Source: Pseudomonas sp. GM78
GTDB lineage: Bacteria; Pseudomonadota; Gammaproteobacteria; Pseudomonadales; Pseudomonadaceae
Reading direction: 5' to 3'
NCBI RefSeq assembly: GCF_000282475.1
Contig: NZ_AKJF01000080.1
Location: forward strand, 1-45,794
DNA length: 45,794 nt
The position numbers and the translations under genes were made by a program. Below, piece by piece: positions 25,955-35,616 of this stretch (positions within the stretch are counted from its first letter, which is position 1; every line of letters begins with the position of its first letter). The notes below the pieces were generated by a model that saw nothing but the letters and a program-made list of their open reading frames with translations, searched no databases and was not told the origin of the DNA.

Positions 25955-28585
25955 ATGACCGATATTGATGCACGCTTGCGCGAAGACGTTCACCTGCTCG
26001 GTGAGTTGTTGGGCAACACCATTCGTGAACAGTACGGGGACGGCTTTCTCGACAAGATCGAGCAGATCCGCAAGGGCGCCAAGGCGGACCGTCGCGGCTC
26101 CATGGACGCCGAGCTGAGCGCCAGCCTCAACCAGTTGACGGAGGACGAACTGCTGCCGGTGGCGCGGGCGTTCAACCAGTTTCTCAATCTGGCCAACATC
26201 GCCGAGCAATACCAGCTGATTCACCGTCGCGAAGAATCCCAGGCCGCGCCATTCGAGGCACGGGTGCTGCCGGAGTTGCTCGCTCGCCTACGCGGCGAAG
26301 GTCATGGCGCCGAGTCCCTGGCCCGTCAGCTGGGACGGCTGGAAATCGAGCTGGTGCTGACGGCGCACCCGACCGAAGTCGCGCGCCGCACGCTGATCCA
26401 GAAATACGACGCCATCGCCGCCCAACTGGCGGCCCAGGACCATCGCGACCTGACCGGCGCCGAGCGCGAGCAGATCAAGTCGACGTTGCAACGCCTGATC
26501 GCCGAAGCCTGGCACACCGAAGAAATCCGCCGCACACGCCCGACGCCGGTCGACGAAGCCAAATGGGGCTTCGCGGTGATCGAGCATTCGCTGTGGCAAG
26601 CGATCCCCAATTACCTGCGCAAGGCCGATCAGGCCCTGCACGCCGCGACCGGTCTGCGTTTGCCACTGCAGGCAGCACCCATCCGCTTTGCCTCGTGGAT
26701 GGGCGGCGACCGTGACGGCAACCCGAACGTGACGGCCGCGGTGACCCGCGAAGTGCTGCTGCTGGCGCGCTGGATGGCGGCCGATTTGTACCTGCGCGAT
26801 GTCGATCACCTCGCTGCCGAGTTGTCGATGCAGCAGGCCAGTGAGGCGTTGAAGGCCAAGGCTGGCGACAGCGCCGAACCCTATCGCGCGGTGCTCAAGC
26901 AGCTGCGCGAACGCCTGCGCGCGACAAGAAACTGGGCGCACACCGCGTTGTCGACGCCAACGCCTGCATCGGTCGATGTGCTGCAAAACAACCGCGAACT
27001 GCTCGACCCGCTGGAGCTGTGCTACCACTCGCTGCATGAGTGCGGCATGGGCGTGATCGCCGACGGTCCGTTGCTCGATTGCCTGCGCCGGGCCGTGACG
27101 TTCGGCCTGTTCCTGGTGCGTCTCGATGTGCGTCAGGACTCGTCACGCCATACCGCGGCCATGACCGAAATCACCGATTACCTCGGCCTGGGTCGCTATG
27201 AGGACTGGAGCGAAGAAGAGCGGATCGCCTTCCTGACGCGCGAACAGAATAACCGTCGGCCATTGCTGCCACCCCACTACAAGCCCTCGGCCGACACCGC
27301 CGAAGTGCTGGCGACCTGCCGGGAAATCGCTGCCGCGCCAGGCGCGTCGCTGGGCTCATACGTGATCTCCATGGCCGGCGCCGCGTCCGATGTGCTGGCC
27401 GTGCAGCTGTTGCTCAAGGAGTCCGGGGTATTGCGGCCGATGCGCGTGGTGCCGCTGTTCGAAACCCTCGCCGACCTCGACAACGCCGGCCCGGTGATCG
27501 AGAAGCTCTTGTTGCTGCCGGGCTATCGCTCGCGCCTGCAAGGCCCGCAGGAGGTCATGATCGGTTATTCCGACTCCGCCAAGGACGCAGGCACCACGGC
27601 CGCCGCCTGGGCCCAGTACCGGGCGCAGGAACAGTTGGTGGATATCTGCCGCTCACATGACGTGGAACTGCTGTTGTTCCACGGTCGCGGTGGCACCGTG
27701 GGGCGGGGTGGTGGCCCGGCTCACGCGGCGATTCTGTCGCAGCCGCCGGGTTCGGTCGCCGGACGATTCCGCACCACCGAACAGGGTGAAATGATTCGTT
27801 TCAAATTCGGCCTGCCGGACATCGCCGAGCAAAACCTCAATCTTTACCTGGCTGCGGTGCTCGAAGCGACCCTGCTGCCACCACCACCACCCACGCCTGA
27901 GTGGCGCCACCTGATGGACGAACTGGCCGCCGATGGGGTCAGCGCCTACCGTGCCGTGGTGCGGGAGAATCCACAGTTCGTGGAGTATTTCCGCCAGTCC
28001 ACCCCGGAACAAGAGCTAGGCCGCCTGCCGCTGGGCAGTCGCCCGGCCAAGCGACGCGCCGGCGGGATCGAAAGCCTGCGGGCCATCCCGTGGATCTTCG
28101 GCTGGACCCAGACACGGCTGATGCTGCCCGCCTGGCTGGGCTGGGAAGCGGCCCTGAGCAAGGCGCTGGAGCGCGGTGAAGGTGAACTGCTGCAGCAGAT
28201 GCGCGAGCAATGGCCGTTTTTCCGCACCCGCATCGACATGCTGGAGATGGTCCTGGCCAAGGCCGACGCGGATATTGCCCGGTCCTACGACGAGCGTCTG
28301 GTCGAACCGGACTTGCTGCCATTGGGTGCGGACTTACGCGACCTATTGTCGCAGGCATGTGCCATCGTTCTCGGGCTGACCGGTCAGTCACAGCTACTGG
28401 CACATAGCCCGGCCACCCTTGAATTCATCCGCTTGCGCAACACTTACCTCGACCCGCTTCATCTATTGCAGGCCGAGTTGCTGGCACGATCGCGGCAGCC
28501 GGATGTGGCACAGGATAGCCCGGTAGAACAGGCGTTGCTGGTGTCTGTAGCGGGGATTGCCGCCGGTTTGCGCAACACCGGCTGA
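25955..28585 (+). CDS. ppc: Phosphoenolpyruvate carboxylase
   Basis: Anaplerotic enzyme (876 aa) converting PEP and bicarbonate to oxaloacetate. The catalytic His138 lies in [11 protein letters not shown], at the same number as in E. coli. Other signatures are [28 protein letters not shown] and the glycine-rich loop [19 protein letters not shown] (about residues 575-593). The C-terminus ends AGLRNTG, typical of the family. The start is the ATG at 25955, with GGAG 8 nt upstream; the adjacent TTG at 25952 is less likely. Confidence 0.97.
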   Translation: MTDIDARLREDVHLLGELLGNTIREQYGDGFLDKIEQIRKGAKADRRGSMDAELSASLNQLTEDELLPVARAFNQFLNLANIAEQYQLIHRREESQAAPFEARVLPELLARLRGEGHGAESLARQLGRLEIELVLTAHPTEVARRTLIQKYDAIAAQLAAQDHRDLTGAEREQIKSTLQRLIAEAWHTEEIRRTRPTPVDEAKWGFAVIEHSLWQAIPNYLRKADQALHAATGLRLPLQAAPIRFASWMGGDRDGNPNVTAAVTREVLLLARWMAADLYLRDVDHLAAELSMQQASEALKAKAGDSAEPYRAVLKQLRERLRATRNWAHTALSTPTPASVDVLQNNRELLDPLELCYHSLHECGMGVIADGPLLDCLRRAVTFGLFLVRLDVRQDSSRHTAAMTEITDYLGLGRYEDWSEEERIAFLTREQNNRRPLLPPHYKPSADTAEVLATCREIAAAPGASLGSYVISMAGAASDVLAVQLLLKESGVLRPMRVVPLFETLADLDNAGPVIEKLLLLPGYRSRLQGPQEVMIGYSDSAKDAGTTAAAWAQYRAQEQLVDICRSHDVELLLFHGRGGTVGRGGGPAHAAILSQPPGSVAGRFRTTEQGEMIRFKFGLPDIAEQNLNLYLAAVLEATLLPPPPPTPEWRHLMDELAADGVSAYRAVVRENPQFVEYFRQSTPEQELGRLPLGSRPAKRRAGGIESLRAIPWIFGWTQTRLMLPAWLGWEAALSKALERGEGELLQQMREQWPFFRTRIDMLEMVLAKADADIARSYDERLVEPDLLPLGADLRDLLSQACAIVLGLTGQSQLLAHSPATLEFIRLRNTYLDPLHLLQAELLARSRQPDVAQDSPVEQALLVSVAGIAAGLRNTG

Positions 28586-28606
28586 GGATTTTTGTCGTGC
28601 TTTTGG

Positions 28607-28630
28607 GCATCCGGCGCGGGCGCCGGATGC
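28607..28630. terminator. Strong hairpin after ppc, terminator-like but without T-run
   Basis: GCATCCGGCGC-GG-GCGCCGGATGC has perfect 11-bp arms and begins 22 bp after the ppc stop. No T-rich tail follows on either strand, so it may stabilise the 3' end instead of terminating transcription by itself. Confidence 0.55.
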
Positions 28631-28855
28631 GGTTCAATGGCGACTGTAAAAGTGCTGCCAGGCGACAGTTAATGTAGGGGTTGCGACTTGGGGAACCGGG
28701 TTGCGCGGTCATCACAGGCAGCGGTTTCTCCGACTTTTGGCGGCTTGTGTGGGCGCAGCCTGCTGTGTATCTTGAGCAGCCTTTGGCCGTTTGGGCGGTC
28801 ACGACCCTATTTTTGAGATTGGCCCCACGAGGCGAATCTGACGTTATCCATATAA

Positions 28856-29521
<666 letters not shown>

Positions 29522-29536
29522 AAACAGCTTGATCTT

Positions 29537-29566
29537 CTACGGCCCGCTTGCGGGCCGTAGTTGTTT
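29537..29566 (+). terminator. Intrinsic terminator of adk
   Basis: CTACGGCCCGC-TT-GCGGGCCGTAG forms a perfect 11-bp stem followed by TTGTTT, 15 bp after the adk stop. Confidence 0.88.
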
Positions 29567-29608
29567 ATACTGACGGACTTTTTTCTGATCTCTCTTGTGG
29601 AAACATCG

Positions 29609-30283
29609 ATGAGCACCTTGCTGGCCCTGGACACCGCGACTGAAGCTTGCTCCGTTGCCTTGCTGCATGACGGCAAAGTGACGAGCCATTACGAGGTGAT
29701 TCCGCGCCTGCATGCACAGAAGCTGCTGCCGATGATCCAGCAGCTGCTCGCCGATGCCGGCACCACCCTGCAAGCGGTCGACGCCATCGCCTTCGGTCGC
29801 GGGCCGGGTGCGTTCACCGGTGTGCGGATTGCCATCGGCGTGGTGCAAGGCCTGGCGTTTGCACTCGATCGCCCGGTATTGCCGGTATCGAACCTGGCGG
29901 TGCTGGCCCAACGCGCCTATCGCGAACACGGCGCCCGTCAAGTCGCGGCGGCCATCGATGCGCGGATGGACGAGGTGTATTGGGGCTGCTACCGCGAAAC
30001 GGCAGGGGAGATGCGTCTGGTCGGTGCTGAAGCAGTGTTGCCACCGGAAGTCGCCGCACTGCCGGCCGATGCCAGTGGTGAATGGTTCGGCGCGGGCACC
30101 GGTTGGGGCTATGCCGAGCGCATCGGCGTCAGCCTGTGCGGGCAGGACGCGGGCATGTTGCCTCACGCTGAAGACCTGCTGACCCTGGCGCGGTTTGCCT
30201 GGGAGCGTGGCGAGGCGATTGTGGCGGATGAGGCGCAGCCGGTTTATCTGCGCGATAAAGTGGCGACGCCGAAGGCGCGTTAA
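29609..30283 (+). CDS. tsaB: tRNA t6A37 biosynthesis protein TsaB
   Basis: A 224-aa ASKHA-fold protein that supports TsaD in forming N6-threonylcarbamoyladenosine in tRNA. The N-terminus TLLALDTATEACSVALL is the ATPase-like strand pair, and AFGRGPGAFTGVRIAIGVVQ is the family signature. An in-frame start at 29561 overlaps the adk terminator and is unlikely; the ATG at 29609 gives the usual length. Confidence 0.94.
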   Translation: MSTLLALDTATEACSVALLHDGKVTSHYEVIPRLHAQKLLPMIQQLLADAGTTLQAVDAIAFGRGPGAFTGVRIAIGVVQGLAFALDRPVLPVSNLAVLAQRAYREHGARQVAAAIDARMDEVYWGCYRETAGEMRLVGAEAVLPPEVAALPADASGEWFGAGTGWGYAERIGVSLCGQDAGMLPHAEDLLTLARFAWERGEAIVADEAQPVYLRDKVATPKAR

Positions 30284-30304
30284 TTTCCGAGATCGAGTTG
30301 TCCC

Positions 30305-30387
30305 CTTCGCGGGCAAGTCGGATCGCCGCCCGCACGCTCCTACAAACACACCGCTGTGCATGTAGGAGCGTGGCTTGCCCGCGAAGA
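30305..30387. repeat. REP doublet with short centre
   Basis: Inverted REPs of the TAGGAGCGTGGCTTGCCCGC type face each other across about 20 bp. The left copy has an altered middle (CAAGTCGGATCGCCGCCCGC), so it is partly decayed. It sits after tsaB. Confidence 0.85.
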
Positions 30388-30531
30388 CAATTCATCTGAT
30401 GAAGCCAATCGTCAGTTTGTAACCCCAGCTTTTAAACCTTTTCCCTTTTATGTGTTCTAGTTATCACTCGGCAGTTTGCGATGTGGGATATGTGCCACTA
30501 GACTGCCATTACTGATACCGAGCATGCACCT

Positions 30532-30837
30532 ATGCGTATAGACGGCGTTTCCTCTCAGTCCTATCCCATCAAGCGCAAGCCTCGCAACGGCCAGCGGGTG
30601 GAAGACGAGCCCGTCGATATCGAAGGCGAGCTAGAATTTGCGACCGAAGAACAACTGGCTGCCCGTGCCGCCAAAGCCGCTGCGCAAAAGCTGAGCAATC
30701 TTCCCGCCCGTCAGCAGGACATGCTTTATCACCGCGCAATGAGCAAAAGCGTGGCAATGGCGCTGGCCAGTTACCTGAGCACCGCCAGCTTCGTCGATTG
30801 GGATACGCAAGTGCTGGGCCTCGACCTGTACATCTGA
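30532..30837 (+). CDS. Small protein of unknown function upstream of the DUF72 gene
   Basis: A 101-aa soluble protein. The N-terminus is basic (YPIKRKPRNGQR), the middle acidic (EDEPVDIEGELEFATEEQ), and the C-terminal half helical (AARAAKAAAQKLSNLPARQQ and AMSKSVAMALASYLSTASF). No known motif is visible. TGATG overlap with the DUF72 gene indicates translational coupling and a possible shared function. From memory a similar small gene lies here in other Pseudomonas. Confidence 0.8.
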   Translation: MRIDGVSSQSYPIKRKPRNGQRVEDEPVDIEGELEFATEEQLAARAAKAAAQKLSNLPARQQDMLYHRAMSKSVAMALASYLSTASFVDWDTQVLGLDLYI

Positions 30838-31694
30838 TGTTGCCTTACTACCTCGGTTGCCCTTCCTGGAGCGAAAACGCCTGGCGTGATTACCTCTACC
30901 CGCCAGCGGCCAAGCCTGCCGATTTTCTGAGTCTCTATTCCCAAGTGTTCAACGCCGTGGAAGGCAATACGACCTTCTACGCCAGTCCCGCTGCCAGTAC
31001 CGTGCAGCGTTGGGCCGAGGTCATGCCTGCACACTTTCGTTTCACCGCCAAGTTTCCCCGCGAGATCAGCCACGGCGGTGACCTGCGCGAACAACTGACC
31101 GCCGCTGACACCTTCACCCGATTGCTCAGCCCGCTGGGCGAGCGGGTAGCGCCTTTGTGGCTACAGTTATCCAAGGGGTTCACGCCACAACGCTTGCCCG
31201 AACTAGCCGGCTTCATCGATGCACTGCAGCGGCCACTGGCGGTGGAAGTGCGGCATGACGACTTCTTCGCCAAGGGCGAGAACGAGCGGATGCTCAATCG
31301 CCTGTTGCTCGATCGGGGTGTCGAGCGCATCTGTCTTGATCCCCGTGCCTTGTTCAGCTGTACCTCGACCGAGCCCTCGGTGCTGCACGCCCAATCGAAG
31401 AAACCCCGCGTGCCGCCGCGCCCGGCTGCGTTCACGCAGTTCCCGCAGGTGCGTTTCATCGGCCATCCGCAGCTTGAGGCCAATGAACCGTTTCTGTTGC
31501 CGTGGGTGGAGAAAATCGCCCTGTGGATCGAAGAGGGCCGTACGCCCTACATCTTCCTGCACACCGCCGACAATGTGCTCGCGGCGAAGCTGGCACAGCG
31601 TTTTCACGCGCGCCTGATGCTGCGTCTGCCTGGCTTGCCGGCGCTGCCTGAGCTATACAGAGAGCCCGCGGCGGAGCAACTTGGCTTGCTCTGA
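30837..31694 (+). CDS. DUF72 (YecE-like) protein
   Basis: A 285-aa protein of the DUF72 family, a TIM-barrel-like fold of unknown biochemical role. Characteristic parts are YYLGCPSWSENAWRDYLYP, the motif NAVEGNTTFYASPAASTVQR, FRFTAKFPREISH, and PYIFLHTADN near the end. The start at 30837 gives a one-base overlap with the preceding stop; an upstream start at 30798 would overlap the previous gene by 40 bp. Function unknown. Confidence 0.88.
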   Translation: MLPYYLGCPSWSENAWRDYLYPPAAKPADFLSLYSQVFNAVEGNTTFYASPAASTVQRWAEVMPAHFRFTAKFPREISHGGDLREQLTAADTFTRLLSPLGERVAPLWLQLSKGFTPQRLPELAGFIDALQRPLAVEVRHDDFFAKGENERMLNRLLLDRGVERICLDPRALFSCTSTEPSVLHAQSKKPRVPPRPAAFTQFPQVRFIGHPQLEANEPFLLPWVEKIALWIEEGRTPYIFLHTADNVLAAKLAQRFHARLMLRLPGLPALPELYREPAAEQLGLL

Positions 31695-31726
31695 AGCGAC
31701 TCGTTTCCCTTCAGAGGAGCCTGCCA

Positions 31727-32548
31727 ATGGCTGCGCAAACCCTTCGAGCCCAAGCGTTCAGAGCCTTGCACGAACGTGACGGGGCCTTTGTGATTCCCAA
31801 TCCGTGGGATGCCGGTTCGGCAAAGATGCTCGCCAGCCTGGGTTTCGAGGCGCTGGCGACCACCAGCGCCGGTTACGCGTTTTCCCAGGGACGCCCCGAT
31901 GGCGGCCTGACGCTGGATGACACCCTGGCCAACGTCCGGGCGATTGTCGCCGCCACCGACCTGCCGGTAGCGGTCGACCTGGAAAACGGCTTTGCCGATG
32001 ATCCCGCCGAATGCGCGCAAAGCATTCGGGCGGCCGTTGCCGCCGGTGCCGTTGGCGGTTCGATCGAAGACTTCACGGGCCGCCCGGGCGCTCCGATTTA
32101 TTGCTTCGAACATGCTGTGGCGCGTATCGAGGCCGCCGTCGCTGCCGCCCGCAGTTTGCCTTTCGCGTTCACGCTGACTGCCCGGGCCGAGAACTATCTG
32201 CATGGCAATCCGGATCTGGCCGACACGATCCGTCGCTTGCAGGCGTTCGCCGAAGCCGGTGCCGACGTGTTGTATGCGCCAGGGTTGCGCAGTGCTGAAG
32301 AGGTATTGGCCGTGGTTCGCGCCGTGGCGCCGAAGCCGGTCAACGTGTTGATGTCCGGCGGCTTGAAGCTGACGGTCGAGCAACTGAGCGAAATGGGTGT
32401 CAAGCGCATCAGTGTCGGCTCGGCGCTGGCCTTGGCGGCGCTAGGCGAGTTCTACCGCGCCGCCGAGGAGATCAGGACGGCGGGCACGTTCGGTTTCACA
32501 TCGCGCTCCATGCCGTACGCCCAGGCCAATCAGTTGTTCAAAGGCTGA
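31727..32548 (+). CDS. Isocitrate lyase/PEP mutase superfamily protein
   Basis: A 273-aa TIM-barrel protein of the ICL/PEPM superfamily. Family features include FVIPNPWDAGSAKMLASLGF, the metal-site-like PVAVDLENGFADDP, SIEDFTGRPG and FTLTARAENYL. The KxCGH catalytic loop of isocitrate and methylisocitrate lyases is absent: the corresponding region reads RPGAPIYCFEHAVARI, so lyase activity on those substrates is unlikely. Oxaloacetate decarboxylase-like or phosphonomutase-like chemistry remains possible. GAGGAG precedes the start by about 8 nt. The extensin-like gene begins 2 bp after its stop. Confidence 0.88.
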   Translation: MAAQTLRAQAFRALHERDGAFVIPNPWDAGSAKMLASLGFEALATTSAGYAFSQGRPDGGLTLDDTLANVRAIVAATDLPVAVDLENGFADDPAECAQSIRAAVAAGAVGGSIEDFTGRPGAPIYCFEHAVARIEAAVAAARSLPFAFTLTARAENYLHGNPDLADTIRRLQAFAEAGADVLYAPGLRSAEEVLAVVRAVAPKPVNVLMSGGLKLTVEQLSEMGVKRISVGSALALAALGEFYRAAEEIRTAGTFGFTSRSMPYAQANQLFKG

Positions 32549-32550
32549 CG

Positions 32551-33246
32551 GTGCGGTTTCGCGGGTGGCTGCTGCTGATGCTGTTGATCATCACGGCAGC
32601 TGGAGTGGGCGTCTGGCGTGGCTGGATTTCGCTGCCGCCGCAGTGGAATCCTTGGGCGCCGCTGGACGTCAAGGCCGAACCCAACCTGCTGACCCGCTAC
32701 AAACTGATGCGACTGCGCGCCGATCCGCAGCTGTGCGACCAGGCCTTGAGCAGCTCCGGGTTGCGCGTGAGCCGTCAGGCCGACAGCCCGGACGCCAAAT
32801 GCCCGCTGACCAATGCCCTGCGTGTGCAGGGCAGTGACGTGGCCCTGAGCAGCAGTTTCCTCGCCAGCTGCCGACTGGCGGTGTCATTTGCCCTGTTCGA
32901 GCATCACGCGCTGCAACCGGCGGCGCAGGCGGTGTACGGGCAAGCGGTCACGCGGGTCGATCACCTCGGCAGCTTTGCCTGCCGCAATGTCTACGGTCGC
33001 GAGAATGGCAGGCTTAGCCAGCATGCGTCGGCCGATGCGCTGGATATCGCCGGTTTTCGCCTGGCTGACGGCCAAACCATCAGCGTGCTCAAGGATTGGC
33101 CGAAGGATAATCAGGATGCCAGGTTTTTACGGCAGGTCCGCGATGGCGCCTGCGGCCTGTTCAGCGTGGTGTTGAGCCCCGATTACAACGCCGCCCATCG
33201 CAATCACTTTCATCTGGATGTCGGGCCGTGGTGGGTCTGTCGCTGA
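32551..33246 (+). CDS. Extensin-like C-terminal domain protein, predicted envelope peptidase fold
   Basis: A 231-aa protein with an N-terminal membrane anchor or signal segment (WLLLMLLIITAAGVGVW) and an 'extensin-like C-terminus' domain. The conserved pieces CPLTNALRVQG, SQHASADALDIAGFRL and AHRNHFHLDVGPW place histidines and an aspartate as in D-Ala-D-Ala peptidases of the M15 type, so a zinc-dependent peptidoglycan role is a fair inference. Paired cysteines suggest a periplasmic location. The start is GTG, 2 bp after the preceding gene. Confidence 0.85.
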   Translation: MRFRGWLLLMLLIITAAGVGVWRGWISLPPQWNPWAPLDVKAEPNLLTRYKLMRLRADPQLCDQALSSSGLRVSRQADSPDAKCPLTNALRVQGSDVALSSSFLASCRLAVSFALFEHHALQPAAQAVYGQAVTRVDHLGSFACRNVYGRENGRLSQHASADALDIAGFRLADGQTISVLKDWPKDNQDARFLRQVRDGACGLFSVVLSPDYNAAHRNHFHLDVGPWWVCR

Positions 33247-33249
33247 GTT

Positions 33250-33870
33250 TTATGCGGCGAGGCGCAGGTTCTGCAGGATGATCGGGCGTGCCCAACCGTT
33301 ATCGAAATCGAGTTGTTTCTGTTGTTCCACCAATTCTTCAGGCGAGAACGGTGGGAACGGCTTGTCCAGCAGGTCGAGTTCGAACTCGGCGATCGGCAAG
33401 CGCAGCGGACGCGGTTGTGGCGCCGGTCCGGCCTCTGGCAACGGCTGACCGGCGGTGAGCACGATCGGACGCACCCAGCCGCTCTCGAAGTTCTGCTGGC
33501 GCTGCTGGGCAACGATTTCTTCGGCGGGAAACGGTGGGAATGGTTTGTCGGCCAGGTCCATTTCGAACTCGGCAATCGGCAGGAACAGCGGCTCGGGTGG
33601 GCGAACTTCGTTGTCCTTCACGTCGCATTCGCGCTGGGAAACGATGTGCGCCAGCAGGTCACTGCCAACAGTGGGTTCAACCGGGCCTTGCAGGTCGACC
33701 GGTGGAAAGTTCAGCGATTGCGGCAGCACGTCACCCGACTGTTCGGCCAGTGCACGGGCAAAGAAATCCTGCCAGATGTGACTGACGCCGCTCAGGGCCT
33801 GGGTGTTTCGCAGGTTGTAATCGCCGTAGGGCGAGATAAAACCTGTGATTGTGGGTTGAATGTCTGACAT
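33250..33870 (-). CDS. Protein of unknown function with two internal 44-residue repeats
   Basis: A 206-aa protein with no signal peptide or membrane segment. Residues about 95-138 and 156-199 are close repeats 61 residues apart: LPIAEFEMDLADKPFPPFPA versus LPIAEFELDLLDKPFPPFSP, each ending in GWVRPIVL or GWARPIIL. The joining segment (about 139-155) is proline-rich. The N-terminal part (ITGFISPYGDYNLRNTQALS) is unrelated to the repeats. The repeated PFPPF motif could be a ligand for a partner domain. The stop lies 3 bp from that of the convergent extensin-like gene. I do not recognise the family. Confidence 0.82.
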   Translation of the reverse strand: MSDIQPTITGFISPYGDYNLRNTQALSGVSHIWQDFFARALAEQSGDVLPQSLNFPPVDLQGPVEPTVGSDLLAHIVSQRECDVKDNEVRPPEPLFLPIAEFEMDLADKPFPPFPAEEIVAQQRQQNFESGWVRPIVLTAGQPLPEAGPAPQPRPLRLPIAEFELDLLDKPFPPFSPEELVEQQKQLDFDNGWARPIILQNLRLAA

Positions 33871-33918
33871 TTCTCTCGGTCGACGCTCAGCTCTGGCAAA
33901 ATGCTCGATAGTTTTGTT

Positions 33919-33937
33919 ATCGGCCGTTTTTGCCGAT
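33919..33937. promoter_or_regulatory. Hairpin in the rsmJ leader region
   Basis: ATCGGC-CGTTTTT-GCCGAT is a 6-bp stem in the 93-bp divergent gap. On the rsmJ strand it is followed after a few bases by TTAATTTTTTG, so it could act as a weak leader terminator or as an operator. It ends 26 bp before the rsmJ start. Confidence 0.4.
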
Positions 33938-33963
33938 CATTAATTTTTTGAGCGTGTTTTCCG

Positions 33964-34746
33964 ATGATTGATCAACCTGCGGCCTGCCGCATCCATGTCG
34001 AGGCGCTGAGCGCGGCCTTCGAGCCCCAGGCCGAGCAATGGGCCGAGCGTCTGGGCCTGCCGCTGCAAGTGGCGGATGGCGAGTTCGCGTTGCAGGTGGG
34101 TGACCAGGGTTTGCAGTTGCAACAGCTGGGGCCGGATGCGCCCGGCCCGGTGCGGGTCGATTTCGTCGAGGGTGGCGCGGCGCATCGCCGGTTGTACGGT
34201 GGCGGCAGCGGGCAGATGATCGCCAAGGCCGTCGGCATCGCCCAAGGCGTGCGCCCGCGTGTGCTGGATGCCACCGCGGGGTTGGGCAAGGATGCGTTCG
34301 TGCTGGCTAGCCTCGGCTGCGAGATGAGCTTGATCGAGCGTCAGCCCTTGATTGGTGCCCTGCTTGAGGATGGCCTGGCCCGGGGCGCGGAAGATTTCGA
34401 CGTAGCGCCCATCGTGGCGCGCATGCGCCTGCTCAAGGGCAACTCGATCGAGGTGATGCGCAATTGGGAGGGGGAGCCGCCGCAGGTGATCTACCTCGAC
34501 CCGATGTTCCCTCATCGTGAGAAAACTGCGTTGGTGAAGAAGGAAATGCGCCTGTTCCGCCCGCTGGTGGGGGATGATCCCGATGCGCCGGCATTGCTCG
34601 CCGCGGCATTGGCTTTGGCCAGCCACCGGGTGGTGGTCAAGCGTCCGCGCAAGGCGCCGTGCATTGAGGGGCCCAAGCCCAGTCATGCGCTGGATGGCAA
34701 ATCCAGTCGGTATGACATTTATCCGAAGAAGGCGCTCAAGCCGTAG
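33964..34746 (+). CDS. rsmJ: 16S rRNA (guanine1516-N2)-methyltransferase RsmJ
   Basis: SAM-dependent methyltransferase (260 aa) that modifies G1516 of 16S rRNA. The family-specific stretch [15 protein letters not shown] precedes the SAM loop [20 protein letters not shown]. The catalytic-region motif is [20 protein letters not shown], and [15 protein letters not shown] lies near the end. Length and motif order match E. coli RsmJ (YhiQ). It is divergent from the repeat protein gene. Confidence 0.93.
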   Translation: MIDQPAACRIHVEALSAAFEPQAEQWAERLGLPLQVADGEFALQVGDQGLQLQQLGPDAPGPVRVDFVEGGAAHRRLYGGGSGQMIAKAVGIAQGVRPRVLDATAGLGKDAFVLASLGCEMSLIERQPLIGALLEDGLARGAEDFDVAPIVARMRLLKGNSIEVMRNWEGEPPQVIYLDPMFPHREKTALVKKEMRLFRPLVGDDPDAPALLAAALALASHRVVVKRPRKAPCIEGPKPSHALDGKSSRYDIYPKKALKP

Positions 34747-34759
34747 GACCGAGTCGCCT

Positions 34760-34855
34760 GCATCGCGGGCAAGCCACGCTCCCACAGGATTTGTGTTGAA
34801 CACCATTTCTGAGAGCACCCCGGACACTGTGGGAGCGGGCTTGCCCGCGATAGCG
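34760..34855. repeat. REP doublet between rsmJ and mexL
   Basis: Inverted copies ending GGGCAAGCCACGCTCCCACAG on the left and beginning CTGTGGGAGCGGGCTTGCCC on the right flank a roughly 35-bp centre. The right copy is the canonical REP core of this window. It lies between convergent genes. Confidence 0.9.
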
Positions 34856-34878
34856 TCAGATCAGCCAACCAATATCTG

Positions 34879-35523
34879 TCAGACCTGCTCCGGCCGATAA
34901 GCCCGCATAAACAACCCCACAACCTCCCGCACATGGCTCTCCGCCGCATCCCCGGTCAATGGCTCGCCGCAGCCATACAACAACCGAAAGTTCGCCGCGC
35001 CCTTGAGCAGGCAGAAAAAGTGTTCCGCCGCATTACGCGGTTTGTCGATACACAACACGCCACTCTGATCGACCTTGGCCAGCAACCGCTCCATGCCGTG
35101 CAGCATGCGCTGTGGCCCGGCTTCGAAGAAGATCAGCGAGAGTTTCGGGTCCTGGCTGCCCAGGGCCATGATCAATCGGTGCAGGTTCACCGACTCGTCA
35201 CTGTTGATCAACTGGTGAAAGCCGCGGGCGATGTTCAGCAGCACGGTTTCCACCGCCACGCCTTCCGGCAATTCAAAGAACAGCGACGGCAATTGCTCCT
35301 CGCACTTGGCCACCACGGCAGCGGAGAACAGCGTCTCCTTGTCGTTGAAGTGGCTGTAGACCGTGAGCTTCGATACGCCGGCCTGCGCGGCGACAGCATC
35401 CATGCTGGTGTTGGCATATCCCTTGGTCAGAAACAGCGTTTTCGCTGCATCGAGGATCGCCTGGCGCTTGGCCAGATCCTTGGGGCGGCCCGGGCCATTG
35501 GGTGCTGAAAGATTGTTCGGCAT
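34879..35523 (-). CDS. mexL: TetR-family repressor, MexL type
   Basis: TetR-type regulator (214 aa) divergent from an RND pump operon; in P. aeruginosa MexL represses mexJK from the same position. The N-terminal helix-turn-helix reads LAKRQAILDAAKTLFLTKGY then MDAVAAQAGVSKLTVYSHFN. The C-terminal domain is the ligand-binding helix bundle, containing VLLNIARGFHQLINSDESVN. The 93-bp gap to the adaptor gene holds two operator-like palindromes, supporting both self-regulation and control of the pump. The name is based on synteny and family. Confidence 0.88.
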   Translation of the reverse strand: MPNNLSAPNGPGRPKDLAKRQAILDAAKTLFLTKGYANTSMDAVAAQAGVSKLTVYSHFNDKETLFSAAVVAKCEEQLPSLFFELPEGVAVETVLLNIARGFHQLINSDESVNLHRLIMALGSQDPKLSLIFFEAGPQRMLHGMERLLAKVDQSGVLCIDKPRNAAEHFFCLLKGAANFRLLYGCGEPLTGDAAESHVREVVGLFMRAYRPEQV

Positions 35524-35541
35524 ATTCGCTTTTATTACTGG

Positions 35542-35551
35542 ACTGGTGAGT
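35542..35551. promoter_or_regulatory. Operator-like palindrome 1 in the mexL-mexJ gap
   Basis: ACT-GGTG-AGT matches the second site (ACT-CGTC-AGT) at eight of ten positions and its centre is 26 bp away. It lies 19 bp from the mexL start codon, where binding would affect mexL transcription. Confidence 0.55.
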
Positions 35552-35565
35552 TTGCTATTAATAAC

Positions 35566-35579
35566 ATACTCGTCAGTAT
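35566..35579. promoter_or_regulatory. Operator-like palindrome 2 overlapping the mexJ -10
   Basis: ATACT-CGTC-AGTAT is a perfect 5-bp inverted repeat with a 4-bp centre, a common TetR-type operator shape. Its right end overlaps TATAAT (35577-35582), a perfect -10 hexamer oriented toward mexJ, so occupancy would block the promoter. Confidence 0.65.
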
Positions 35580-35582
35580 AAT
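35577..35582 (+). promoter_or_regulatory. -10 element of the mexJK promoter
   Basis: TATAAT lies 34 bp before the mexJ start codon. The best -35 candidate is TTGCTA (35552-35557), 19 bp upstream, which is longer than ideal. Confidence 0.55.
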
Positions 35583-35616
35583 TATTCCAAGCACCATTGG
35601 CGAAAGGTCCTTCACC

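Noticed and set aside
25755-25973. N-terminal extension of the small minus-strand protein next to ppc
   Set aside because: The extension is Arg/Ser-rich and unlike the conserved part, and a clear GAGG site precedes the inner ATG at 25754.
30798-30836. Upstream start for the DUF72 gene
   Set aside because: It would overlap the preceding gene by 40 bp; the ATG at 30837 gives a one-base coupled junction and the conserved family N-terminus.
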